Program-made: the position numbers and the translations under genes | In this document: positions 50,110-58,278 of the stretch, one piece after another | Layout: each line of letters starts with the position of its first letter | Numbering within the stretch: position 1 is the first letter of the stretch | NCBI GenBank assembly: GCA_900539775.1 | Contig: UQDL01000001.1 | Span: 186,001-250,000, forward strand | Length of the DNA: 64,000 nucleotides | Origin: an uncultured Anaerotruncus sp. | Lineage (GTDB): Bacteria; Bacillota; Clostridia; Oscillospirales; Acutalibacteraceae | Reading direction: 5' to 3' | The notes under the pieces: model-generated | Seen by the model: the letters and a program-made list of their open reading frames with translations, nothing else | Told to the model about the DNA's origin: nothing | The model's database searches: none

Positions 50110-51678
50110 TTATTCCTCGCCGCCAAGCTTTTCTTTGCGTGCAGCTTCCTGCTCTGCAAGGCGGTCTGCACGAATATCCGCAAGCTCTGCAATCATTTGA
50201 TTGCGAAGATTGCCGTGAATCGGATAAAGGAAGAACGAAAGGCCGTAAAGCCCTCTTGCAATTGCCGGAAGGATGCAAAAAACAGCCCAAATTCCGTTTA
50301 ACATCTTAGGATCCGTTTGCGGCAGAGCATTGCCGAGCGAGTCCGTGAGGGGCACATAATTTATCCAAGTGAGCACCATGCCTGAAAGCCAGCCCGTGAT
50401 TGAAGTGGAAAGCTTTGTGAAATAGCCCTGAACGGTTGTTACAAGAGCTTCGTTTCTGAGGCCGTGCTTCCATTCCATATAATCAAAGGTTTCGGCGCAA
50501 AGAATCGGGCCCACAACCTGAATAATCTTATTCGGCAGGCCGCAAATCGTGAGACCGAAAATAACCCAAATAAGATTGAGCACATAATGATCGCTGAAGG
50601 TTTGGCCGAAGGGATGATAGCCGATTATAAGCAAAAGCGTGTAGGCCACGCCGCCGAACACACCTGCGACAATAGCGGTTGTGCGTGCGCCGAGCTTTTT
50701 AACCATTTTTGCGGCAAGCGGCACCATTAAATAGTTTGGAATTCCAGTGAAAAGGCCACAAACGGTTGCATTTGCAATGGAGCCCGTATTATTGAGCCAA
50801 AAATATTGTTCCGATGATCCGCCGACTGCCTTAAAGTTGTTGAAGAAATCGGCGAAAATTATTGCAAAAAGCGGTCTGTTTGTGAAAATTTGCTTAATTG
50901 ATTCCAAAACGGAAGTTTCGTTCATTTCCTCTCTGGACTGAAGCGGAACACGCTCACGCATATTGAAAAAGCCCCAAATTGAAAAGAAAGAAGCGAAAAT
51001 AAGCATGAAATATGCAAATCCCGTGTAAACGCTGCGCATATTGATTGCCGGATTTAGTTTAGGCAAAAACTGCACAAGCACGGGCACGAGCGACGGCAGC
51101 CATGTGCCGAAAAGCTCAAAGAATTTACTTGTGGTGATAAGATTGTTACGCTCGTTTGTGTTTGGAGTGATGTTATAAATCATAAGATTCCATGCACCGA
51201 AATAACTCATTCCGAGGCCGTAAACAAGCGTTGCGATCATTGCCCAAGCGGATTTGCCGCCGGTTGAAAGACTCGGTGCGGTAAACATCATTGCGCCGCC
51301 TATAAACCAAAGCGGAAGCGGCAAAATGAAAAACGGGCGAATTCTGCCCCAACGGGTTCGTGTGCGGTCTATAATAAGGCCTGAAATAGTATCGTCTGCC
51401 GCATCATAAATAGAGGCAACAAGATTTATGTAAGCATAAGCGGTTGTGTTCAGCTTTAAAAACTGAATCATAAAGAATTCTTTATACGCGCTTACGAATT
51501 GGGTAAGATTTTTCTGCCCGAAGTTTACAAGCACATAGGCAGCTATTTCCTTTGGGGAAAGATAGCGCTTTTTAGTGTATGCAAGCTTATCAAGCTCGGC
51601 TTCCTCCTGAGCAAGAAGATCTTGATTTTCCAAAAACAACACCGCTTTCTGATTTAATTTGAAAAATAACTTTAACAA
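50110..51678 (-). CDS. GPH/MFS-family sugar transporter
   Basis: Up to 522 aa. Twelve helices with the GPH signatures DAADDTISGLIIDRTRTRWG and RIRPFF near residue 95-110. An unusual N-terminal cytosolic extension (about 45 residues, rich in Glu, Leu and Gln) precedes the first helix, and the C-terminus is charged (IRADRLAEQEAARKEKL). The 5' end is uncertain: the frame begins at a TTG without a Shine-Dalgarno, and a GTG at 51642 or TTG at 51633 are alternatives. Single gene. The substrate cannot be told; no hydrolase is linked, unlike the symporter at 36 kb. Confidence 0.85.
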   Translation of the reverse strand: MLKLFFKLNQKAVLFLENQDLLAQEEAELDKLAYTKKRYLSPKEIAAYVLVNFGQKNLTQFVSAYKEFFMIQFLKLNTTAYAYINLVASIYDAADDTISGLIIDRTRTRWGRIRPFFILPLPLWFIGGAMMFTAPSLSTGGKSAWAMIATLVYGLGMSYFGAWNLMIYNITPNTNERNNLITTSKFFELFGTWLPSLVPVLVQFLPKLNPAINMRSVYTGFAYFMLIFASFFSIWGFFNMRERVPLQSREEMNETSVLESIKQIFTNRPLFAIIFADFFNNFKAVGGSSEQYFWLNNTGSIANATVCGLFTGIPNYLMVPLAAKMVKKLGARTTAIVAGVFGGVAYTLLLIIGYHPFGQTFSDHYVLNLIWVIFGLTICGLPNKIIQVVGPILCAETFDYMEWKHGLRNEALVTTVQGYFTKLSTSITGWLSGMVLTWINYVPLTDSLGNALPQTDPKMLNGIWAVFCILPAIARGLYGLSFFLYPIHGNLRNQMIAELADIRADRLAEQEAARKEKLGGEE

Positions 51679-51786
51679 AATATAGCAATTTTATATTAAC
51701 AAAAAAATTCGAAATAATCAATATTTATTTATATATATTAACAACAAAAAATAAATTTATCTCACAAAAAAGGTGTGCGGGGGAAT

Positions 51787-51832
51787 AAAAAACCGATTCG
51801 GCGCAAAAAAGCAACGCACAAATCGGTTTTTA
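51787..51832 (-). terminator. Terminator of the LUD-protein gene
   Basis: AAAACCGATT/AATCGGTTTT stem with T runs on both strands, 60 bp after the LUD stop. Confidence 0.75.
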
Positions 51833-51893
51833 TTTTCCGTTTTATTCACTTTTAAAGGCACTTTAGGCCGGCAAGGCAAAAAGTGCATTGTAT

Positions 51894-52538
51894 TTAATAG
51901 CCATGCTTCTCGCCCACAAGGATAACATTTATTCTGTTCTTATGCCTTTGCTGCGCCGAAACAACATAATTGCAGCAAATGCGCTGCGGGCTTTTGCAGC
52001 CCGAGCAAAGCTCTGCGCCGCCCGTTGCAAGGCTGATACATTCACCCGTTGACTCGCACGGAGTTTTGCAGTGAAGCCTTTTTGTGTTAAGCGGAGCCGA
52101 AATTTTCTTAACCCTTTCAACGGCAGCGGCAATATCAGGCACGATTTTGTTTATGCCAACAACCATAATAACCTTTTTGGGGCCATACACTATGCAAGCA
52201 ACACGGTTTGAATTACCGTCCACATTATAAAGCTCGCCGTTTTCCGTTACAGCATTTGAAGAGCAGAAAAACGCATCACATCCAAAAGCTTTTATGTAGC
52301 ATTCACGAATTGCATCGCCCTCAAGGCCTCTGCGGTCTGCAAAATCATAATATCCGCTTTCAAGCAAATCAAAAACACCGCTTTGAATAAGGCTTTCGCT
52401 GCCGCCGTTTGAAACGCTGCTGCCCTGCGGCACAAGCTGCTTAACAAGAGGCACAACCTCCTCTTTCGTTTCAACATAATATGCCGCCATATTATTCTTT
52501 TTCAGATTTTCCATTGTTTTTTTAATAACATCATTCAT
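51894..52538 (-). CDS. LUD-domain protein (LutC/YkgG-like)
   Basis: 214 aa from an ATG with GGGGAG eight bases upstream (19 more open codons lack support). Conserved segments are AYYVETKEEVVPLVKQLVPQ, SNGGSESLIQSG and VYGPKKVIMVVGINKIV, typical of the LUD family linked to lactate utilisation. The C-terminal third adds a Cys-rich part (CKTPCESTGEC, then CSGCKSPQRICC), unlike LutC of Bacillus, and may bind a metal or Fe-S cluster. LutA and LutB are not next to it, so a direct lactate role is unproven. Confidence 0.85.
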   Translation of the reverse strand: MNDVIKKTMENLKKNNMAAYYVETKEEVVPLVKQLVPQGSSVSNGGSESLIQSGVFDLLESGYYDFADRRGLEGDAIRECYIKAFGCDAFFCSSNAVTENGELYNVDGNSNRVACIVYGPKKVIMVVGINKIVPDIAAAVERVKKISAPLNTKRLHCKTPCESTGECISLATGGAELCSGCKSPQRICCNYVVSAQQRHKNRINVILVGEKHGY

Positions 52539-52617
52539 TAAAAACACTCCCCTGCCTGCAAGCCGCCGTGTGCTGCACGGCAAAATGCAAGGCATTACAT
52601 AAATTAATCGGCACGCA

Positions 52618-54144
52618 TTAAAGCTGCCAATATTTTCTGTCTAAGCTGCGATACTGAACGGCCTGAGCCACATGGGCAAACTCTATACTTTCGCTGCCCT
52701 CAAGATCGGCAATGGTGCGTGAAATACGCAGCAGTTTATCATAAGCCCTTGCCGAAAGCCCAAGCTTTTCAAAGCTCATTTTAAGCAATTCGGCAGCATC
52801 CTTGGTAAGCACGCAAAACTTGCGAGTCATACTCGGAGTCATTTGCGCATTACAGCTTATTCCCGTGCCCTCAAATCTGCGGCGTTGAATTTCACGAGCC
52901 GCATTAACACGCTTTCTGATTTCTGCCGAGCTTTCACTTTTTTCCGCCGAAGCAAGCTTATCATAATCAACCGGCGCAAGCTCGATATGAATATCGATTC
53001 TGTCTAAAATAGGGCCGCTGATTTTATCACGATAGCGTTTTTTTGCAGCAGGCGTGCAGGTGCACTCACGGGTTGGATGCCCGAAATAGCCGCACGGGCA
53101 CGGATTCATTGCAGCCACAACCGTTATGGCAGACGGATAAGACACCGTGCCTGCGCTGCGAACAATTGTAACTTTACCGTCCTCAAGCGGCTGGCGAAGC
53201 GCCTCCTTTGCACGGCGATCAAATTCCGGAAATTCATCCATAAACAGCACGCCGTTGTGGGCAAGGCTGATTTCACCCGGGCGAGGCGTTTGGCCTCCGC
53301 CCGTAAGCCCCTGCGCCGAAACCGTGTGGTGAGGGCTGCGAAACGGCCGCCTTGTTATAAGCTGCACTCCTGCCGGCAGCTCGCCTGCTATTGAATATAT
53401 TTTTGTTGTTTCAAGCTCTTCTTCAAAGCTCATTTGCGGCAAAATTGAGGGAAGCCTTTTTGCAAGCATTGATTTTCCCGTGCCGGGAGGCCCAACCATT
53501 ATGCAATTGTGCCCGCCTGCCGCCGCTATTTCAAGCGCTCTTTTTGCATCCTCCTGCCCTTTAACATCCGCAAAATCAAGCAATTCATCCTCTGTTTCCA
53601 AATTTTGAACCGGAGTGAAGCAAGGTGCTATCGGCGACTCACCGCTTAAATGGCGTATAACATCAAACACCGTTTTGGCAGGGAAAACATCAATTCCATC
53701 CACCACGCCTGCCTCTGTTTTATTTGCATAAGGAATGAAAACCGAGCTGATTTTTTCCTCTCTTGCTTTTAAAAGCATTGGCAAAACACCCGTGCACGGG
53801 CGAATTTCACCGTCAAGAGAAAGCTCACCGATAAATGCGCAGTCTGCCGTTTCGCCGCAAATTTGCCCCGTTGATTTAAGCAGGGCAATAAAAACGGGCA
53901 AATCATAAAGCGGGCCTTCTTTTTTTATGTCTGCCGGGGCAATATTAACCGTTATGCGTGAAACCGGAAATTCAAAACGGCAATTTTTTATTGCCGCACG
54001 CACTCTTTCACGGCTTTCCTTAACAGCCGTGTCCGGCAAGCCAACAATATCAAATCTGGGCAGACCTCTGCTTATATCGGCCTCCACAACAACGGAAAAA
54101 GCATCCATTCCGAAAATTCCGAGACTTTTTATTTTTGCAAACAT
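52618..54144 (-). CDS. comM: YifB/ComM-family Mg-chelatase-like AAA+ ATPase
   Basis: 508 aa. The N-terminal Lon-type fold (MFAKIKSLGIFGMDAFSV, ADISRGLPRFDIVGLPDTA) is followed by an AAA+ module with Walker A GPPGTGKSMLAKR (about residue 219) and Walker B VLFMDEFPEF (about 304). A zinc-like CPCGYFGHPTRECTC motif and a C-terminal Mg_chelatase_C domain (DLEGSESIEFAHVAQAVQYR) complete the ComM/YifB layout. ComM is a hexameric helicase that aids branch migration in natural transformation in Gram-negatives; the clostridial role is less clear. Single gene. Confidence 0.92.
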   Translation of the reverse strand: MFAKIKSLGIFGMDAFSVVVEADISRGLPRFDIVGLPDTAVKESRERVRAAIKNCRFEFPVSRITVNIAPADIKKEGPLYDLPVFIALLKSTGQICGETADCAFIGELSLDGEIRPCTGVLPMLLKAREEKISSVFIPYANKTEAGVVDGIDVFPAKTVFDVIRHLSGESPIAPCFTPVQNLETEDELLDFADVKGQEDAKRALEIAAAGGHNCIMVGPPGTGKSMLAKRLPSILPQMSFEEELETTKIYSIAGELPAGVQLITRRPFRSPHHTVSAQGLTGGGQTPRPGEISLAHNGVLFMDEFPEFDRRAKEALRQPLEDGKVTIVRSAGTVSYPSAITVVAAMNPCPCGYFGHPTRECTCTPAAKKRYRDKISGPILDRIDIHIELAPVDYDKLASAEKSESSAEIRKRVNAAREIQRRRFEGTGISCNAQMTPSMTRKFCVLTKDAAELLKMSFEKLGLSARAYDKLLRISRTIADLEGSESIEFAHVAQAVQYRSLDRKYWQL

Positions 54145-54287
54145 AAATTCACCTGCTTAAACTGACTTAAACACCCTTTGCGGCTGTGACGCCGCTCTGA
54201 TTTTATTATACTAAATCACCGCCTTATTGGCAACAGTTTAAATTTAATGCAAATAATAAACATATTATAATGATTGTGAGGATTTTG

Positions 54288-54316
54288 TTGACAACGGTTT
54301 TTAATAAGTTTAAAAT
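54288..54316 (+). promoter_or_regulatory. Promoter of the phosphohexomutase gene
   Basis: TTGACA (54288-54293), 17-base spacer, TAAAAT (54311-54316), 57 bp before the start codon. Confidence 0.75.
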
Positions 54317-54373
54317 GATGATGGATATTTTTGAGATAAATATTAAGAAACAAAGAAACAGGAAGGTGTTTTT

Positions 54374-56089
54374 ATGAATATAAAAAAAGAATATGAAAAC
54401 TGGCTGCAAAACGCAACGGCGGATCCCGATTTAAAAGCCGAGCTTGAATCGGTTTCGGGAAATGACGCCGAAATATCGGACAGATTTTATAAAGACCTTG
54501 AATTCGGCACCGCCGGCTTAAGAGGAGTTATCGGCGCAGGCACAAACAGAATGAATATTTACACCGTTTGCCGTGCCACCCAAGGGCTTGCCGATTTCTT
54601 AAACAAACATTTTGAAAACCCAAGCTGCGCAATCGGATATGATTCAAGAATCAAAAGCGATTATTTTTCAATTGAAGCGGCAAAAACCTTGGCAGCAAAC
54701 GGCATTAAGGTTTACATTTACAAAGAGCTTGAGCCAACGCCGTGCCTTTCATATGCAATCAGAAAATTTCACACCTCCGGCGGCATAATTCTTACCGCTT
54801 CACACAATCCGGCAAAATATAACGGCTACAAATGCTATGATTACAACGGCTATCAGATGACTGATGAAGAAGCCGCCGAAACATATGAATACATTCAAAA
54901 GGTTGATTACTTCACCGGCATTAAATCCATGGATTTTGACGAAGCCGTTTCAAAGGGCTTAATTGAATATATGGATCAAGATGTTATTGAGGATTTTCTT
55001 GACGAAGTTCAAAAGCAATGCGTTTATCCGCAAATTTGCAAAAAGGCAGATTTAAGCGTTATTTATACTCCGCTTAACGGCACGGGCAACAAACCCGTTA
55101 GGCAAATTTTAAAGCGCATCGGCGTTGAAAACATCTATATCGTGCCCGAGCAGGAGCTGCCGGACGGTAATTTCCCAACCTGCCCTTACCCAAACCCCGA
55201 AATCAGGCAGGCATTTGAGCTTGCGCTTAAAGCCGCAAACGAAATCAAGCCGGACATTCTTTTGGCAACGGACCCGGATTGCGACAGAGTTGGCATTGCA
55301 GTGCCAAACAAAAACGGCGACTACACATTGATGAGCGGCAACGAGGTTGGCGCAATGCTGCTTAACTACCTGCTTTCCCAGCGCAAGGCAAACGGCACAT
55401 TGCCGAAAAACGCAGTTGCGGTTAAATCTTTTGTTTCCACCGATTTGGCGCAGGAAATAGCAAAAAAATATAATTGCACCTTTAAAAATCTGCTCACCGG
55501 CTTTAAATATATCGGCGAGCTTATCACCAAGCTTGAAGCAGAGGGCAGAGCCTCCGATTTCATTATGGGCTTTGAAGAATCATACGGCTATCTTGCCGGC
55601 ACTCATGCAAGAGACAAGGATGCCGTTGTTGGCTCAATGCTCATTTGCGAAATGGCTGCCTATTATAAGCTGCAGGGCAAATCCTTGCTCGATGTTATGG
55701 AAGATATATACAAGGAATTCGGATTTTACAGCAATGTTGTTAAAAGCTATGAATTTGACGGCGAAGCCGGCATGAAGAAAATGGCTTCAATTATGGATGA
55801 TTTGCGCCAAAATCCGCCTGCCGAATTTGCCGGATCGCCCGTTGTTTACATCGGCGATTACAAAACGAGCATTGCAAAAAATCTTGAAAACGGCACGGAA
55901 AGCAAGATAGATTTGCCAAAATCAAATGTCCTTGCATACAAAACGGCGGCAGGCAACGGAGTTATAGTTCGCCCAAGCGGCACAGAGCCGAAAATCAAGG
56001 CTTACATCACGGCGATTGCAGGCAGCGAGGATGCCGCAAACGCCCTTGCAAACGAATTGATTGCAGACGCAAGCAAATTTATGGCATAA
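54374..56089 (+). CDS. pgcA: Phosphoglucomutase/phosphomannomutase
   Basis: 571 aa, the PgcA-type length. The active-site phosphoserine is in GIILTASHNPAKYNGYK (about residue 142), the metal loop is TDPDCDRVG (about 297), the sugar-binding loop GFEESYGYLAG (about 396) and the phosphate-binding loop VRPSGTEPKIKAY (about 534). It interconverts glucose-1-P and glucose-6-P, feeding cell-wall polymers, glycogen and sugar catabolism. Start supported by GGAAGG. A 33-aa membrane peptide gene follows 23 bp later, before the terminator. Confidence 0.94.
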   Translation: MNIKKEYENWLQNATADPDLKAELESVSGNDAEISDRFYKDLEFGTAGLRGVIGAGTNRMNIYTVCRATQGLADFLNKHFENPSCAIGYDSRIKSDYFSIEAAKTLAANGIKVYIYKELEPTPCLSYAIRKFHTSGGIILTASHNPAKYNGYKCYDYNGYQMTDEEAAETYEYIQKVDYFTGIKSMDFDEAVSKGLIEYMDQDVIEDFLDEVQKQCVYPQICKKADLSVIYTPLNGTGNKPVRQILKRIGVENIYIVPEQELPDGNFPTCPYPNPEIRQAFELALKAANEIKPDILLATDPDCDRVGIAVPNKNGDYTLMSGNEVGAMLLNYLLSQRKANGTLPKNAVAVKSFVSTDLAQEIAKKYNCTFKNLLTGFKYIGELITKLEAEGRASDFIMGFEESYGYLAGTHARDKDAVVGSMLICEMAAYYKLQGKSLLDVMEDIYKEFGFYSNVVKSYEFDGEAGMKKMASIMDDLRQNPPAEFAGSPVVYIGDYKTSIAKNLENGTESKIDLPKSNVLAYKTAAGNGVIVRPSGTEPKIKAYITAIAGSEDAANALANELIADASKFMA

Positions 56090-56112
56090 GCCAAGGAAAA
56101 GGAAGCCTTAAT

Positions 56113-56214
56113 ATGAACAACAGAAGATGGGTTAAAATCACAGCAATTATACTTGCCGTGCTTATGGCAGGCAGCGGACTTTCCGCAGGTATTTTTGCAC
56201 TTTTTGCAAGTTAA
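56113..56214 (+). CDS. 33-aa single-span membrane peptide
   Basis: ATG at 56113 with GGAAG nine bases upstream, 33 codons, TAA at 56212. It begins MNNRRWVKITAIILAVLMA and ends SAGIFALFAS: a basic N-terminus followed by one hydrophobic helix (residues 7-31). It shares the transcript of the phosphoglucomutase gene and lies just before the terminator. Very short proteins of this shape (RRWVK plus one helix) are common in Clostridia and unnamed. Too short for homology by eye, but the ribosome site, composition and context support it. Confidence 0.65.
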   Translation: MNNRRWVKITAIILAVLMAGSGLSAGIFALFAS

Positions 56215-56220
56215 AAAAAC

Positions 56221-56251
56221 AAGCCGGTGTTATCAGCACCGGCTTTTTGCC
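56221..56251 (+). terminator. Terminator after the 33-aa peptide gene
   Basis: Nine-base stem AAGCCGGTG/CACCGGCTT followed by TTTGCC, 6 bp after the peptide stop. Confidence 0.85.
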
Positions 56252-56328
56252 ACACAGGCGGCTGCAAAATCAAACTGAATTATTCGGCGGCAGCGCCGGC
56301 CACGAATCAAATTAAAAGGACTTAAAGC

Positions 56329-57057
56329 ATGAAAAAGAAAACAGGTATTATCATAGGCTGCGCAGTGCTTGTGCTTGTGATTGCGGCAGCGGCATTTTTC
56401 GGAATCAGAATAACCGATTTAGAGCGCCAAAACGCATATATAGACCAGGTTAACGAGCTTGCCGAAACGGTTGACACGGAATATATTTCCGAAATAGACA
56501 GAGATGCGTTTAACACAATCATAGACAGCAGAGTTTGCAAGGGCAAATACGCAAAGCTTGAAAACGCCGTTAAAAGCTATTACAAGGCAATTTACGAAAT
56601 TCAATTTCAATCCGAAGACGCACTTCAAAATTCAAGCTACGACCAAATGCTGATGCCGGAAAATCTTAAAGCGGACGGCCCCGAATTTGAAAAATCCCGT
56701 GCCGAATTGGCACAGCTTTCCGAAACGGTAGACAGCTGCATTTCTCAATATAACGAGCTTACCGCAGAAGAAAAGGCAAAGCAGTATTTTGCCGAAACAG
56801 GCCTTTCAAAAAAATACGAAAGCCTGTTTAACGATGCCGTTTCAATAACCTCCGGCACAAGTGAAAACGCATATATCGAATCGCTTCAATCACCGAAAAA
56901 AACAATTTCCGCCATTTCTGCCGTGCTTGATTATTTAACAGAAACAAAAAATCAATGGAGTGTTGACGGCGAAAAGATTGTTTTCAACAACAAGGATGCC
57001 GCAGATAAATACGGCGAATATATTGCCGCACTTGAAGCCGCACAGGCAAATCAATAA
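56329..57057 (+). CDS. Membrane-anchored extracytoplasmic protein of unknown function
   Basis: 242 aa. The basic start MKKKTG and a hydrophobic helix (residues 6-26) anchor it. The remainder is Glu/Ala/Lys-rich and almost entirely helical, with probable coiled-coil stretches (about 28-75 and 110-165), and faces outside. There is no lipobox, no Cys beyond the helix and one near residue 60, and no catalytic motif. AAAGGA precedes the ATG. It is a single gene between two terminators. I do not recognise the family. Confidence 0.75.
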   Translation: MKKKTGIIIGCAVLVLVIAAAAFFGIRITDLERQNAYIDQVNELAETVDTEYISEIDRDAFNTIIDSRVCKGKYAKLENAVKSYYKAIYEIQFQSEDALQNSSYDQMLMPENLKADGPEFEKSRAELAQLSETVDSCISQYNELTAEEKAKQYFAETGLSKKYESLFNDAVSITSGTSENAYIESLQSPKKTISAISAVLDYLTETKNQWSVDGEKIVFNNKDAADKYGEYIAALEAAQANQ

Positions 57058-57105
57058 CCGGAGCACACCGCAAACAAAGCAAAAAAGCAAAAAAAATCCG
57101 GATTT

Positions 57106-57150
57106 GAGCCTTTCTTTGGGAATTATTCCCAATCGGAAGGCTCTTTTTTT
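57106..57150 (+). terminator. Terminator of the 242-aa protein gene
   Basis: GAGCCTT.../...AAGGCTC outer stem with an inner GGGAAT/ATTCCC stem, followed by TTTTTTT. It overlaps the 3' end of the convergent permease gene. Confidence 0.8.
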
Positions 57151-58241
57151 GTGCAAACCGCACACTGCCTTTTGTTTATATGTTTTCTCATATCAATCAC
57201 ACACGCCGCCAAAATAATTGCACCCTTAATCACATAAAGCATATTTGCCGAAACAGAAAGAAAATTCAAGCTTGCAAAAAGCAACTGCAACATAAGCATT
57301 CCGGCCACAATTCCGCCCACCGTGCCCGTGCCGCCGACAAATGACATTCCGCCGATAACACAGGCCGCAAAAGCATCGCTTTCACAGCTCAACCCGGTAT
57401 TTGCGGAGCAAGAGCCGATGCGTGCGCCCTCAATAAAGCCTGTTATTCCGTACATTGCGCCGGAAAGCACAAACACGCCGACCGCCGTGGCAAACACATT
57501 TATTCCGCAAATTCTTGCGGCTTTCTCATTTGAGCCCACCGCAAACATTCGCTTGCCGAACTTTGTTTTATTCCAAACAATCCATATGATTGCGGCTAAA
57601 ACAGCGGAATAAAGCACATATTTGGGCACGGCAACGCCGCCGATTTCAAAAAGCCTGCCGCAAACAAATTCCGTGTAAGAAGAATCAAGCCCCGAAAGGG
57701 GTTGGCCGTTGTTGTTGCCGAGCATCAAAAACATCTGCGCAGCACCGAATAAAACAAGCCGAGCGGCAAAAGTTGCCGCAAAAGAATTAAGTTTGATTTT
57801 TGCAACAAAGAATCCGTTTATAAATCCTACTGCCGCACCGGCGGAAACCGCCGCAAGCAGTGCAACCCAAACAGGCGCCGTTTCAAGCCACGGAAAAAGC
57901 TTATTTTCATAATGCGATGCCTGCAAAAGAGCGGCAGAAACACATGCGCCCAGCCCGGCAGCCCTGCCGGCAGAAACATCAATGCCGGAAAGCACCATGC
58001 AGCCGCCCAAGCCGAGGGCAAGCGGCAGCTTGGCGGCAGCGAGCGATATTATATTTATTACGGATTGAAGCGAAAGAAAAGCAGGCACACGCACGGCGAT
58101 GAAAACGGCAGTTGCCGCCATAACTATATACAAGGCATTATTCAGCAGCAGCGTGTAAAGTGCGCTCTGCCTTTCCTCACAGCTCATTCGGCGAAGCTGC
58201 GCAATGCCGACACTTATTTTTTTGAAGCCAAGGCTTTTCAT
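57123..58241 (-). CDS. Ribose-type ABC transporter permease (RbsC-like)
   Basis: 372 aa with about ten membrane helices. GGCMVLSGIDVSAGRAAGLG, NGFFVAKIKLNSFAATFAAR and GIVAGMLMLQLL match the BPD_transp_2 permeases of the ribose/galactose class. It lies 37 bp downstream of the ATPase gene on the same strand. A long Cys-containing C-terminal tail (INKRQCAVCTKKEPSDWE) is unusual. No periplasmic-type binding protein is encoded in the window, so the substrate cannot be assigned; a sugar, a nucleoside or autoinducer-2 are the family options. Confidence 0.88.
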   Translation of the reverse strand: MKSLGFKKISVGIAQLRRMSCEERQSALYTLLLNNALYIVMAATAVFIAVRVPAFLSLQSVINIISLAAAKLPLALGLGGCMVLSGIDVSAGRAAGLGACVSAALLQASHYENKLFPWLETAPVWVALLAAVSAGAAVGFINGFFVAKIKLNSFAATFAARLVLFGAAQMFLMLGNNNGQPLSGLDSSYTEFVCGRLFEIGGVAVPKYVLYSAVLAAIIWIVWNKTKFGKRMFAVGSNEKAARICGINVFATAVGVFVLSGAMYGITGFIEGARIGSCSANTGLSCESDAFAACVIGGMSFVGGTGTVGGIVAGMLMLQLLFASLNFLSVSANMLYVIKGAIILAACVIDMRKHINKRQCAVCTKKEPSDWE

Positions 58242-58278
58242 TTTTTATCAACCATCCCTGCCGCAAAGCGGCAATTTT

